Of a stretch of DNA of 38,715 bases, positions 7,746 to 16,405 are shown piece by piece. Origin of the DNA: Candidatus Aminicenantota bacterium (GTDB lineage Bacteria > Acidobacteriota > Aminicenantia > Aminicenantales > Aminicenantaceae). The notes below the pieces were generated by a model. The model saw only the letters and a program-made list of their open reading frames with translations. It did not search any database and had not been told where the DNA came from. The stretch's first letter is position 1. Each line of letters begins with the position of its first letter. Location of the stretch: positions 1 to 38,715 of the forward strand of contig JAFGMO010000104.1 in NCBI GenBank assembly GCA_016927475.1, read 5' to 3'. A program made the translations under genes and the position numbers.

Positions 7746-9107
7746 ATGCGCGCTCAAGCCCGGCAGATCATCATCAATTCCGTACGGAAGTTCATCAACA
7801 TGGGAGCACTCTCCCGCTTATGGAACCTTGTAAAAAATATACACGCGGCGGATACGGCCTCGCTTTTCAATCACCTCATCTTCCGTGAAAAGCTTATCCT
7901 CTTTAACATTATCTATGAAAAGGATAAAGAACGGACAGCAGAAGTTTTGAGTGAACTGGACCCTGAAGATTCCGCTGCAATCCTCAAGGAGCTCTCTTTG
8001 AATCAAATCACCCTCCTGTTTGAGGTTATTCCTTCGGATGACGCCGCCACGATCCTTCCCCTTCTCCCTGAAGAAACTCAAAAGGCCATTCTGTCAGCGA
8101 TGGAGAAAAAACCTTCGGAAGAAGTGCAAGAGCTGCTCCATTATGATGAAGAAACAGCCGGCCGGATCATGTCTCCCAATTTTTACGCCCTTAGTCATGA
8201 CACCAATGTCTCTGATGCCATTACGGCCATGCAGCTCGAAGGAGATGTGGAATCCGCGTTTTACCTCTACGTCGTGGACAGCGATAACAAGTTGGTAGGT
8301 GTCGTTTCCCTGAGACAGCTTCTTTTCGCCCGTCCGAATACTCCCCTTAAAGATATCATGAACCGTGACGTTATCTACGTCAAACCGGAGACAGACCAGG
8401 AAGAAGTCGCTCGAAGTGTCGCCGACTACAACCTCGTCGCCATTCCCGTCGTGGACAATGAGAAGGTACTGATCGGTGTCGTCACCGTCGATGACGTGAT
8501 TGATGTTATCGATAAAGAAGCTACCGAAGACATATACAAGATGGTCTCCCTCGACACCACTGACAGGGTCCAGGACAGCCCCTTCAAATCCATAAAAAAA
8601 CGACTCCCCTTTCTTCTTCTCAGCCTCCTCACCGCATCCGTCTCACCTTTTATCGTCAATCACTTCAAAGACACTTTACAGGCTGCAATCACTCTGGCCG
8701 TTTTAATGCATATTGTCGCAGCGGTCGGAGGAATTGCTGGAAACCAGACCATCGCCATTATGGTCCGGGAAATCGCCATTGGTGAAGCTTCATGGATGAC
8801 AGCCCGGAAAACCCTGCTCAAAGAAATGATCGTCGGGATAGGCAACGGGATCGTTATGGGGATTGTACTTGCGGGTGCCTCGTATATTTTTATAGGCAAC
8901 ATTTATCTGGGTTTGATTCTCGGCTTGGCCGTCATCATCAACCTTTTTATCGCCGCACTGCTTGGAACAATCATCCCTCTCTTCCTCAAGCTTATCAAGC
9001 TGGACCCCGCTCTGGGATCGGTCAACCTGCTCACAATGTGCACAGACACCCTCGGTTACCTCGTCTTTTTAATGCTGGGGACGATATTCCTCAAATATCT
9101 TATATAG
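7746..9107 (+). CDS. mgtE: magnesium transporter MgtE
   Basis: MgtE is a homodimeric Mg2+ channel of the inner membrane, gated by its own cytoplasmic Mg2+-sensing domain. The 453-residue protein has the expected order: an N-terminal superhelical MgtE_N domain (about 40-140, with repeated LSELDPEDSAAIL-like units), two CBS domains (about 143-265, with MNRDVIYVKPETD and VVTVDDVIDVI), and five membrane helices (about 285-453). The pore signature GGIAGNQTIAIMVREIA is present. The start at 7746 has AGAGGT upstream. It has its own likely promoter and precedes recO by 47 bp. Confidence 0.95.
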   Translation: MRAQARQIIINSVRKFINMGALSRLWNLVKNIHAADTASLFNHLIFREKLILFNIIYEKDKERTAEVLSELDPEDSAAILKELSLNQITLLFEVIPSDDAATILPLLPEETQKAILSAMEKKPSEEVQELLHYDEETAGRIMSPNFYALSHDTNVSDAITAMQLEGDVESAFYLYVVDSDNKLVGVVSLRQLLFARPNTPLKDIMNRDVIYVKPETDQEEVARSVADYNLVAIPVVDNEKVLIGVVTVDDVIDVIDKEATEDIYKMVSLDTTDRVQDSPFKSIKKRLPFLLLSLLTASVSPFIVNHFKDTLQAAITLAVLMHIVAAVGGIAGNQTIAIMVREIAIGEASWMTARKTLLKEMIVGIGNGIVMGIVLAGASYIFIGNIYLGLILGLAVIINLFIAALLGTIIPLFLKLIKLDPALGSVNLLTMCTDTLGYLVFLMLGTIFLKYLI

Positions 9108-9154
9108 CAGGTCAATCAGAAAACTCATAAATCACTTTGAGGAGCCTTTAATCC

Positions 9155-9898
9155 ATGCCCGGCGAACAATCAGAAGCCGTTATATTGAGGACCTTTAACC
9201 TGGCTGAACAGGATAAGATTGTCGTATTCCTCACCCCGGATAAAGGAATCATCAAGGGGGTTGCCAAGGGAGCAAAAAAATTTGGAAACCGTTTCGGGGG
9301 AAGCCTGGAACCCCTCTCCCTGGTCAAAATTTTTTACTACGAGAAGGAAGGGCGGGATCTCGTCACCATAAGCACAGCCGATCTCATTGAGTCTTTTTTT
9401 GACATTCAGAAAGACCTGCAGATTTATTTTTCTCTCAGTTATTTTTCTGAGCTTGTTGAAGAATTTCTCCCGGCCCGTTCCGGGGATGAAACCCTTTACC
9501 GTCTACTCCTTGCATCCCTGAAAGCCCTTAAGCAGGGAAAAGAAATGAATTTTCTTTGCCGGTATTTCGAGGCTTGGATCTTGAAGATAACCGGAATTCT
9601 TCCCGATCTTTCCCACTGCAGATCCTGCGGGAAAATAATTCCAGGAGACGGATGGCTGTCCGCCTCAAAAGACGGGGTTTACTGCGATGGATGTTCCCCC
9701 TGGAAAAAAGATAAAATTTCCTGTGGCGAAATAACGCGTTTTATGGAATGGGTTCGAAAAAAACCCCCTACTATACTCGATCCTCCTCCTTTTTCCCCTG
9801 AGAATCTTAACGCTGTGGGAAAAGTTTTCCAGAATCTTATCATTCACCATCTTGAAAGAGAACCCAAAACGTTGCGCTATCTTAAGACCAACACTTAA
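9155..9898 (+). CDS. recO: DNA repair protein RecO
   Basis: RecO anneals SSB-coated DNA and, with RecR, loads RecA in the RecFOR pathway. The 247-residue product starts with an OB-fold domain (residues 1-80, EAVILRTFNLAEQDKIVVFL and the basic VAKGAKKFGNRFGG). A helical domain follows, with a four-Cys zinc site: CRSCG near residue 155 and CDGC near 178. Upstream GAGGAG sets the ATG at 9155. It converges with the UbiA-type gene, and their stop codons overlap in a TTAA at 9895-9898, so the two messages are antisense at their 3' ends unless termination is precise. Confidence 0.92.
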   Translation: MPGEQSEAVILRTFNLAEQDKIVVFLTPDKGIIKGVAKGAKKFGNRFGGSLEPLSLVKIFYYEKEGRDLVTISTADLIESFFDIQKDLQIYFSLSYFSELVEEFLPARSGDETLYRLLLASLKALKQGKEMNFLCRYFEAWILKITGILPDLSHCRSCGKIIPGDGWLSASKDGVYCDGCSPWKKDKISCGEITRFMEWVRKKPPTILDPPPFSPENLNAVGKVFQNLIIHHLEREPKTLRYLKTNT

Positions 9899-10770
9899 GT
9901 AAAATAAATAATGACAATAATTGAAATAATCCAAAGGATGATATCAACGAGAAGGGGTTTATCATGAAGAATTAGCTCTTCAGGACTTCCCCCCTTTTCC
10001 TTTTGATGTACAAGATAAAGGTAGCGGAAGATACCATAAAGAACAAAAGGTGAGGTTAACACAAGATATGTCGTTCCGAATTTCTCGACCGTTTCTTCGG
10101 AAATGGTATAAAGGCAATAAGCAATCAATGTCGAAGCCGTAACGACAGCAATCATCTGGTCCAGAAGGTGAGTGCTGTATTCTTTGAGGATGGGGCGGTG
10201 CCCCATCGCATCCGTTTCGAGGATCACCAGCTCATGCCTTCTCTTGCTCATGGCCAAAAATAGGGCCAGTAGCATTGTACAGATCAATAGCCAGGATGAT
10301 ATGGGAACATCGATTACCAGCCCTCCAGCCACAACCCGGATGACGAATCCGGCCGCTATGATGAAAACATCCAGAATGACAATGTGTTTGAGTTTCAGGG
10401 AATAAGCGATTTGAAGAAGACAATAACCCAGGGATATGATGAAAAAATGAACACTCAGAAAAAAAGCCGCGGCCAGGCTTATTCCAGCCAAAACAAAAAA
10501 CGCTGTCAGAGCCTGTCCACGTCCCAGGACTCCCGAGGCAATGGGTCTCTTGGACTTTTTGGGATGCAGCTTGTCCTCTTCGACATCCAAAATATCATTG
10601 ATGATATATACGGCTCCCGACAACAGACAAAATACAAAAAAAGCCAATGATGTCTTAATAAAAAGATCGATATCGTCAAATCTTTGGGCAAAGATGAGGG
10701 CCGCAAAAATAAAAAGATTCTTGATCCACTGGGGAGGCCGCAGGGTTTTCACAATCGCGAATAACTCCAA
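9895..10770 (-). CDS. UbiA-superfamily prenyltransferase, decaprenyl-phosphate phosphoribosyltransferase-like
   Basis: The protein is an integral membrane enzyme with about nine helices in 291 residues. Two Asp-rich motifs mark the UbiA fold: NDILDVEEDKLHPKKSKRP (near 58-76) and the second one in the segment beginning ILDVFIIAAGFVIRV. The first motif, with RPPQWIKNLFIFA at the N-terminus, resembles decaprenyl-phosphate phosphoribosyltransferases. These make the polyprenyl-phosphoribose precursor of arabinose donors. A quinone-ring prenyltransferase is less likely, given the N-terminal RPPQWIKN. Whether this organism makes arabinose-containing glycans is unknown. The start has GGAG upstream. 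Confidence 0.75.
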   Translation of the reverse strand: MELFAIVKTLRPPQWIKNLFIFAALIFAQRFDDIDLFIKTSLAFFVFCLLSGAVYIINDILDVEEDKLHPKKSKRPIASGVLGRGQALTAFFVLAGISLAAAFFLSVHFFIISLGYCLLQIAYSLKLKHIVILDVFIIAAGFVIRVVAGGLVIDVPISSWLLICTMLLALFLAMSKRRHELVILETDAMGHRPILKEYSTHLLDQMIAVVTASTLIAYCLYTISEETVEKFGTTYLVLTSPFVLYGIFRYLYLVHQKEKGGSPEELILHDKPLLVDIILWIISIIVIIYFT

Positions 10771-10854
10771 AACTCTTCTCCTTTTTGTCGGTCCGGAAAA
10801 AGCAAAGGTTCCGTCCTCGCCCCATTTTAAAAGAAATCACACCCAAGAGGCAAC

Positions 10855-10888
10855 CATGAATAGCAAAGGTTTTCCTTTGCTATTCATG
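10855..10888. repeat. perfect 15-bp inverted repeat carrying the same motif as the 7383-7646 element ends
   Basis: CATGAATAGCAAAGG (10855-10869) and its exact complement (10874-10888) are separated by TTTT. The core GAATAGCAAAGG is the same sequence that forms the ends of the 7383-7646 element, but here the two copies face each other. A third partial copy, AGCAAAGGTT, is at 10801-10810. It lies between the divergent UbiA-type gene and the kinase, so it could be an operator, a transcript hairpin, or a remnant of the repeat element. Confidence 0.65.
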
Positions 10889-10938
10889 ACAGAATGGCTC
10901 ACTTTCTGTTAGAATATTATTTAAAGATAGACTATCTC

Positions 10939-13080
10939 ATGTCCAAAAAAAACCACAACAATCCCCACGGGAACCTGACGGTTCAGAACACGCTCCTGAA
11001 TATCGCTCTGTTTATCAGTCCCGTTTTGCTGATTTTTCTGTTCATCAACCGGACAACATCGGGTCAACTAAAGGATCAGATCTACGGCAAACTTTCGGCA
11101 AGCGTTGAAGAAAACGTAAAAACGATCGGTATATTTATCAAAGAAAGGGAATTCGACCTGAGATCCCTTTCCCGCCTGGATATAGAAGAAGTGTCCCAAA
11201 TATCCAGATATAAGAATTTTTTTACGACATTCGTCCGTGAGAAAGAATGGTATGAGGTTTTGCTCGCCGCCGACAAAAAGGGCGACATTGTCCTCAGCAC
11301 CAGCGGCAACATAACCGGCAACATCGCCGACCGGCAATATTTTCAGGTGTCCATCAAAGGAGAACCTTTCAACTCCGGTATCTTTCATTCCGACATTCTT
11401 AAAATTCCGGTCATGATCCTTTCCCGCCCCCTATTGAACCGCAAAAACGAACAGATAGGAGTCCTTGCCCTATCCCTTAAACTTCAGAACTTATACAGCT
11501 TGATCTTCGACTTAAGACTGGGAGAAACCAGCGAACTTTTTCTGGTCGACGAAGAAGGATTCCTTCTCTCACCGACAAAACTGGGAGGAAAACCTCTGGT
11601 CGACAAAGGATACTCAGGGGATATTCCCAATCCTCATACCGGCGAAAGGGATATTACCACCCATCTGGATTACCGGGGAGTAAAAGTCCTCTGTGCCTAT
11701 GAGAAAATTCCCAACACACAAATGGTCCTTGTCTCTGAGATGGACCTGGAAGAAGCCATGCTTCCCGTAAAAAATTTCAACCGGATCGTTCTTCTCGTCT
11801 TTACTCCGTTTTTTATATTACTTGTCTTCATTTCCAATCTTCAGTCTAGAAGAATCACGACCCTTCTTCAACGACTGACCAAAAAGCTCCAAGATGCCCT
11901 GGCCGAATCCCGGAAAAAAAGAAAGGAGCTGGATATCATCAATGTCGAGTTTGAGAAAAAAATCGAAGAGAGTGAACGTTTAACCCTTGAATTAAGATTG
12001 TCCGAGGAATATATCCGGCAGCTCATTGACAGCATTTCTATAGGTGTTATCGGCCTGGACCGGTATGGAAAAATCACGCATTTCAACAAGAAGTCCAAGC
12101 AACTTTTACCGGATTATCTCGATATGGGGAAGAAGATTTTCTCTCTTTTACCCTGGCCCGATGATCCGGAATTGCTTACATCCTTTGAAGAGGCCCTCAA
12201 CTCCCGGACACCAGTCCGCTCAAAGGAAAAAGAATGGGAAAGGGAAGGAAGAGAGGAATATTATTTACTTTCCTTTTTCCCTATTGAAAAGGAAAACGGA
12301 AAGGTGTCGGGCGTCACTCTTGTCATCGAAAACATCACCTATCGGAAAAAATTAAGGGAACAACTGGCCGAATATGAAAAACTCTCGGCCTTGAGCCAAC
12401 TGGCCCTGGGTGCAGCCCACGAGATCAACAATCCTCTTCAGGGCATCTCGTCCTACCTGGAAATCCTGGCCGATCAGACGGACAAAAGCAAAGAAAAGGA
12501 AGAAATACAGTTTGTGCTGGAGAATGTCTACCGTATTTCCGAAACCATCAGGGGTCTTCTCAATTTTGCCCGGCCCACGCCCCCCCAGTTCACGAAGGTT
12601 AACATCAACCACCTGATTGCCGACACTCTTTCCTTTTTAGGACACCAGCCCATCTTTCGAAAAATCAAGATCAAAAAAAATCTTCCCCAGTCCCTGCCGC
12701 AGATCACGGCCGATCTAAGCCAGATCAGGCAGGTTTTGATCAATCTGTTCATCAATGCCGCCCAATCCATGCCCGAAGGCGGAGAGTTGAAAACCGAAAC
12801 GAGCAAAGTCAAATTTAAGGAAATCATCCGGATCGATATCACGGATACCGGATGCGGAATTCCCCCCGATAAGGTGAATAAAATATTCAATCCCTTTTTC
12901 ACCACCAAAAAAAGCCAGGGAACGGGATTGGGATTGAGCATCTCTCTGAGTTACATCAAGAACCACAAAGGTGATATTCAGGTAAAAAGCAAAGTGGATG
13001 AGGGAACAACGATATCCCTGTTCCTGCCGATCAGGCAGAAGGGAAAAGTTCTGCCCAAGGATGAGGAGACGATAACATGA
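10939..13080 (+). CDS. NtrB-like membrane sensor histidine kinase with dCache-type sensor
   Basis: The protein has a first membrane helix (about residues 20-38), an extracytoplasmic double-Cache-like domain (about 40-275, with VLSTSGNITGNIADRQYF and GETSELFLVDEEGFLL), a second helix, a coiled coil and a PAS domain. HisKA carries the acceptor His in LGAAHEINNPLQGISS (residue 494 from this start) and is followed by HATPase_c (INAAQSM, DTGCGIP, GTGLGLSIS). An ATG at 10894 would add 15 residues but lies close to the 10855-10888 repeat; MSKK at 10939 is preferred without strong ribosome-site evidence for either. It overlaps the response regulator by ATGA. Cache sensors usually bind small metabolites, so a nitrogen or amino-acid ligand is plausible given the downstream glutamate dehydrogenase. 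Confidence 0.85.
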   Translation: MSKKNHNNPHGNLTVQNTLLNIALFISPVLLIFLFINRTTSGQLKDQIYGKLSASVEENVKTIGIFIKEREFDLRSLSRLDIEEVSQISRYKNFFTTFVREKEWYEVLLAADKKGDIVLSTSGNITGNIADRQYFQVSIKGEPFNSGIFHSDILKIPVMILSRPLLNRKNEQIGVLALSLKLQNLYSLIFDLRLGETSELFLVDEEGFLLSPTKLGGKPLVDKGYSGDIPNPHTGERDITTHLDYRGVKVLCAYEKIPNTQMVLVSEMDLEEAMLPVKNFNRIVLLVFTPFFILLVFISNLQSRRITTLLQRLTKKLQDALAESRKKRKELDIINVEFEKKIEESERLTLELRLSEEYIRQLIDSISIGVIGLDRYGKITHFNKKSKQLLPDYLDMGKKIFSLLPWPDDPELLTSFEEALNSRTPVRSKEKEWEREGREEYYLLSFFPIEKENGKVSGVTLVIENITYRKKLREQLAEYEKLSALSQLALGAAHEINNPLQGISSYLEILADQTDKSKEKEEIQFVLENVYRISETIRGLLNFARPTPPQFTKVNINHLIADTLSFLGHQPIFRKIKIKKNLPQSLPQITADLSQIRQVLINLFINAAQSMPEGGELKTETSKVKFKEIIRIDITDTGCGIPPDKVNKIFNPFFTTKKSQGTGLGLSISLSYIKNHKGDIQVKSKVDEGTTISLFLPIRQKGKVLPKDEETIT

Positions 13081-14435
13081 GCGCTTATACCATCTTGGTG
13101 GTTGACGACGAAATCCTGACCCTGAACAATATGAAGAAGGTTCTCGAAAAGGAAAATTATGAAGTCCATCTGGCCGATTCCGGTGAAAAAGCCCTGGAAC
13201 TCCATGAGACCTATAAACCAGACCTTGTTCTTCTGGATCTGATGCTGCCCGGGATTTCCGGCATCGAGGTGCTGAAACGCATCAAGGAAAAAGAGAGAGA
13301 GACTATCGTCGTCATGATGACCGCTTATGAAATCCTGGAAAAAGCCGTCGAGGCCATGAAACTGGGGGCTTATGATTACCTGCTCAAGCCCTTCAAGATC
13401 AATGAGCTGAAAAATACCGTCCGCCGTGCTCTAGAAACCCTTTCTCTGCGTATACGCATCATGGACCATCTAAAGACGGAAAAGGGACGCTATTATTTCG
13501 GAAAGATCGTCGCCTCCAGCAAGAAAATGAAAGAGGTCATCGAGACGGCCGAAACAGTTGCCGCATCCGGCAAAACAACCGTCCTTCTTCAGGGAGAGAG
13601 CGGAACGGGAAAAGAGCTTCTGGCCAAGGCCATTCACTATCACAGTCCGCGCTCGGAGAAACCTCTCATCGACATCAATTGTGCGGCCATTCCCGACAAC
13701 CTTTTGGAAAGCGAGCTTTTCGGATACGAAGCGGGAGCCTTTACCGACGCCAAAAAACGAAAGACGGGCCTTCTGGAAAAAGCCGATGAAGGAACGGTTT
13801 TTTTTGATGAAATCGGGGATATGTCCCTCAATCTTCAAGCAAAGATACTCAGGGTTCTCGAAGAAGAAACCTTCACCCGTTTGGGAGGAAGCAAGTCGCT
13901 CAAAGTCAACATCCGTGTCATCGCCGCGACCAACATCGACCTGGCCAAAGCAACAAAGGAGGGCCGGTTCCGGTCCGATCTCTTCTACCGCTTGAATGTC
14001 GTCCCCATCCGGGTGCCTCCCCTTCGGGAACGTAGAGAAGATATCCTTCCCCTTTGCCTGTCTTTTATCAGGGATCTCAACCAGGACCTCAAACGAAGTT
14101 ATAAAGGAATCTCCCAGGACGCCGCCCGGATTCTTCAGGAATATTCCTGGCCGGGGAATGCCCGAGAGCTGAAAAACATTATCGAAAGGATCATGTCTCT
14201 CCATGTGAGCGACGAGATTCAAAAGGAACACCTTCCCCTGGAAATGAGAGAAACAATCCGTTCAGATCCTACGGAGAAGATAGTCTCCGGCGATAACTTT
14301 CCCAGCCTGAAAGAACTGGAAAACCTTTACATCCAAAAGGTGCTGATGCATACTCAAAACAACAAATCCCGGGCGGCAAAAATACTGGGCATTCACCTGA
14401 CTTCTCTCCATCGCAAGCTGAAGTCTCGATCTTAA
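13077..14435 (+). CDS. NtrC-family sigma-54-dependent response regulator
   Basis: The 452-residue regulator has a receiver domain (residues 1-120, acceptor Asp in LVLLDLMLPG, Lys in LLKPFKIN), an AAA+ domain (about 140-375) and a Fis-type helix-turn-helix (about 410-450, NNKSRAAKILGIHLTSLHRK). Walker A GESGTGKE and Walker B GTVFFDEI are intact. The sigma-54 contact loop is GAFTDA (220-225), a mild variant of GAFTGA. Unlike the NtrX-like protein in this window, it should be a working activator. It is coupled to the kinase upstream. A sigma-54 promoter and two dyads lie 40-130 bp beyond its stop, making the small protein/gdhA operon its obvious target. Confidence 0.92.
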   Translation: MSAYTILVVDDEILTLNNMKKVLEKENYEVHLADSGEKALELHETYKPDLVLLDLMLPGISGIEVLKRIKEKERETIVVMMTAYEILEKAVEAMKLGAYDYLLKPFKINELKNTVRRALETLSLRIRIMDHLKTEKGRYYFGKIVASSKKMKEVIETAETVAASGKTTVLLQGESGTGKELLAKAIHYHSPRSEKPLIDINCAAIPDNLLESELFGYEAGAFTDAKKRKTGLLEKADEGTVFFDEIGDMSLNLQAKILRVLEEETFTRLGGSKSLKVNIRVIAATNIDLAKATKEGRFRSDLFYRLNVVPIRVPPLRERREDILPLCLSFIRDLNQDLKRSYKGISQDAARILQEYSWPGNARELKNIIERIMSLHVSDEIQKEHLPLEMRETIRSDPTEKIVSGDNFPSLKELENLYIQKVLMHTQNNKSRAAKILGIHLTSLHRKLKSRS

Positions 14436-14474
14436 TCCTTAAAATCCATAAAAATTAAACGCCGTTTTGCAATT

Positions 14475-14501
14475 TGCACTAGTGCATAATGCTACAGTAG
14501 C
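14475..14501 (+). promoter_or_regulatory. two adjacent DNA dyads, candidate enhancer for the NtrC-like regulator
   Basis: TGCACTAGTGCA (14475-14486) is a perfect 12-bp palindrome whose half site matches the TGCAC of NtrC operators. GCTACAGTAGC (14491-14501) is a second dyad 4 bp further on. They lie about 60 bp upstream of the sigma-54 -24 element, a normal position for enhancer sites. Assignment to the adjacent regulator is inference. Confidence 0.55.
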
Positions 14502-14546
14502 AGAATGGTGGCTTCCTATATCATTGATATTATTAAAATTAGCAAA

Positions 14547-14562
14547 TGGCACGCTAATTGCT
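14547..14562 (+). promoter_or_regulatory. sigma-54 promoter for the 85-residue protein and gdhA
   Basis: TGGCACG (14547-14553), four bases, then TTGCT (14558-14562) is a full match to the -24/-12 consensus TGGCACG-N4-TTGCW. Transcription should start near 14573, leaving a leader of about 30 nt with TTGGAGGT before the ATG at 14605. It lies directly behind an NtrC-family gene. Confidence 0.88.
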
Positions 14563-14604
14563 TTTACAGAGGGTGTTCATATTAATTATATTTTGGAGGT
14601 CATC

Positions 14605-14862
14605 ATGAGTTATTCAAAATTTTCAACAATCTCAAAAGAAGAATATGAGGAATCCCATCCGCTCGAGGAACAAGGGCCGCACCAAGCTGAAATCATTCCT
14701 TTTCCGGGGACGGTCGGTGAAGAAAGAAAAGAAGACAAAAAAAGGGTCCGCCTCGAAGGAAAGTTTCTCTATTACAAAGGGAAAAAAATCCCCATTCTTC
14801 ATTTTCAGAAAGCCGGATACGACAAGCTGCTGAAACTCCTGGTCAAAGAGATAGGGGGGTAA
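14605..14862 (+). CDS. 85-residue protein of unknown function, sigma-54-driven, upstream of gdhA
   Basis: The ATG at 14605 has a near-perfect ribosome site (GGAGGT) and lies downstream of the sigma-54 promoter. A longer reading from 14467 would run through the promoter and is rejected. The protein is hydrophilic. Residues 1-45 look flexible and acidic (SKEEYEESHPLEEQGPHQAE). The rest is basic with a possible small beta/alpha fold (GKFLYYKGKKIPILHFQKAG). No family is recognised. Only one base separates its stop from gdhA, so the two are co-translated. A role as a partner, inhibitor or activity modulator of glutamate dehydrogenase is a reasonable guess from position only. Confidence 0.8.
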   Translation: MSYSKFSTISKEEYEESHPLEEQGPHQAEIIPFPGTVGEERKEDKKRVRLEGKFLYYKGKKIPILHFQKAGYDKLLKLLVKEIGG

Positions 14863-14863
14863 T

Positions 14864-16156
14864 ATGAAAGCTGAAGCGGAGATCAAATACATACACCCGG
14901 TTTTTAAAAAGAAAGAATATGACCCTTTTACCGAAGCGACACTTCAGTTCGAGCGGGCAGCGGGGTATTTGGACATAGAACCCTGGATCTACCAAAGGCT
15001 CAAATATCCCGAAAGGGAACTGACCGTGCACATGGCCATTACACTGGACAACGGGCGGGTGGAAACCTTCACCGGTTTCCGGGTTCAGCATTCCACCCTG
15101 AGAGGACCGGCTAAAGGAGGAATCCGGTTCAGTCCCGATGCCTCTTTGAGCGAATGCAAGGCCCTGGCCGCCTGGATGACCTGGAAATGTGCCGTCGTCG
15201 ACCTCCCCTTCGGCGGAGGAAAAGGAGCGGTTATCTGTGACGCCCTCAAAATGTCTGAGAATGAACTTGAGAAGCTGACCAAAGCCTACACCCGAAGTAT
15301 CATCGACATCATCGGGCCTTACAAGGATGTCCCCGCCCCGGACATGTTCACTAATGCCCAAACCATGGCTTGGATCGCCGATGCTTATTGCCAGAGCACC
15401 GGCCGTCTTGAACCCGCCGTAGTAACGGGAAAACCCCTCTGTCTCTGGGGATCCCAAGGACGGGCCGGGGCAACAGGAACCGGTCTTTTTTATGTACTGG
15501 AAGAAACGGCGAAACATCTTCAAATGTCCCTGAAAGGAAAAAAAGTGGCCATCCTGGGTTTCGGCAACGTTGGCAGCTCCGTAGCCAAGCTGGCCCATAA
15601 GGCCGGCTGTAAGATCGTGGCCGTAACCGATATTTTCGGCGGTATACACAACGAAAACGGGATTGACCCTTTTGAGCTGGAAAAACAAACGGCCAAAACC
15701 AATTCCGTGGTCCAATTCCCCGGTACGGATGCCATCACCAATGAAGAGTTGATTGAACTCGCCGTGGATATTCTCATTCCCGCTGCCGTAGAAGGCCAGA
15801 TAAACAAGGAAAACGCCGATAAAGTCAGGGCCAAGGTCATTCTAGAGGGCGCCAATGGACCGACCACCCTGGAAGCGGATGAAATCCTCAACGACAACAA
15901 CGTTCTGGTCGTTCCCGATATTCTGGCCAATGCCGGCGGCGTGACCGTTTCTTATCTGGAATGGGTCCAGAACCTGCAGCGTTACTTCTTCACGGAAGAG
16001 GAGATCCTGGAAAAAACCGAAAAGAAAATGAAAAAAGCCTTTTGGGATATCTGCAACACGAAAGAGAAGCAAAACATATCCATGCGTGAAGCGGCCTATA
16101 TTCTCGCCGTGGGAAGAGTGGCGGAATCAATGAGGGCGTTGGGCAAAGCCGCCTAA
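14864..16156 (+). CDS. gdhA: glutamate dehydrogenase (Glu/Leu/Phe/Val family)
   Basis: The enzyme interconverts glutamate with 2-oxoglutarate plus ammonia. The 430-residue product has the normal hexameric GDH length. Substrate-domain motifs include GPAKGGIRFSP (first Lys) and VVDLPFGGGKGAVICD (catalytic Lys). The Rossmann domain begins near residue 225 with VAILGFGNVGSSVAKLAH and continues with TDIFGGI; it lacks an obvious NADP-specific basic cluster, so NAD is more likely. Late motifs EGANGPTT and DILANAGGVTVSYLEW are intact. It is co-transcribed with the 85-residue protein from a sigma-54 promoter, implying nitrogen or amino-acid-responsive control by the adjacent NtrBC-like pair. A hairpin follows at 16209-16237. 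Confidence 0.94.
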   Translation: MKAEAEIKYIHPVFKKKEYDPFTEATLQFERAAGYLDIEPWIYQRLKYPERELTVHMAITLDNGRVETFTGFRVQHSTLRGPAKGGIRFSPDASLSECKALAAWMTWKCAVVDLPFGGGKGAVICDALKMSENELEKLTKAYTRSIIDIIGPYKDVPAPDMFTNAQTMAWIADAYCQSTGRLEPAVVTGKPLCLWGSQGRAGATGTGLFYVLEETAKHLQMSLKGKKVAILGFGNVGSSVAKLAHKAGCKIVAVTDIFGGIHNENGIDPFELEKQTAKTNSVVQFPGTDAITNEELIELAVDILIPAAVEGQINKENADKVRAKVILEGANGPTTLEADEILNDNNVLVVPDILANAGGVTVSYLEWVQNLQRYFFTEEEILEKTEKKMKKAFWDICNTKEKQNISMREAAYILAVGRVAESMRALGKAA

Positions 16157-16208
16157 TACGGGGAGTGTTTACCTCTTTCCTTTTATCCATACCATAATAC
16201 CTACCTTT

Positions 16209-16237
16209 GGGGGGAAGGGACAAATTCCCTTCCCCCC
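16209..16237 (+). terminator. strong hairpin after gdhA
   Basis: GGGGGGAAGGGA (16209-16220) and TCCCTTCCCCCC (16226-16237) form a perfect 12-bp stem with a five-base loop. No T-run follows immediately, so it may be a transcript-stabilising or factor-assisted terminator rather than a classical intrinsic one. Confidence 0.6.
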
Positions 16238-16313
16238 GCAAAACATCGATCTTTCTCCTAAAGGCATACGTTTATTCGCTTACATTTTCTTTTTGTTTTA
16301 AACGTGTCCGTTT

Positions 16314-16326
16314 GGGGAATGTCCCC
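16314..16326. repeat. GGGGA-N3-TCCCC palindrome upstream of the methyltransferase
   Basis: GGGGA ATG TCCCC forms a short dyad 80 bp before the GTG start at 16406. A near copy (GGGGA CGT TCCCC) occurs right at the end of the same gene (17137-17149). It could be an operator or a dispersed repeat. Confidence 0.4.
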
Positions 16327-16405
16327 ATAAAAATTTTGTAGAAATATTTCTAAAAAACTCTTATAATCAGTCGAATTATTATTTCACTAGAAAGAAAAAC
16401 AACCT

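Noticed and set aside
14467..14604. N-terminal extension of the small protein upstream of gdhA
   Set aside because: It would translate through the sigma-54 promoter and the dyads; the ATG at 14605 has an ideal ribosome site.
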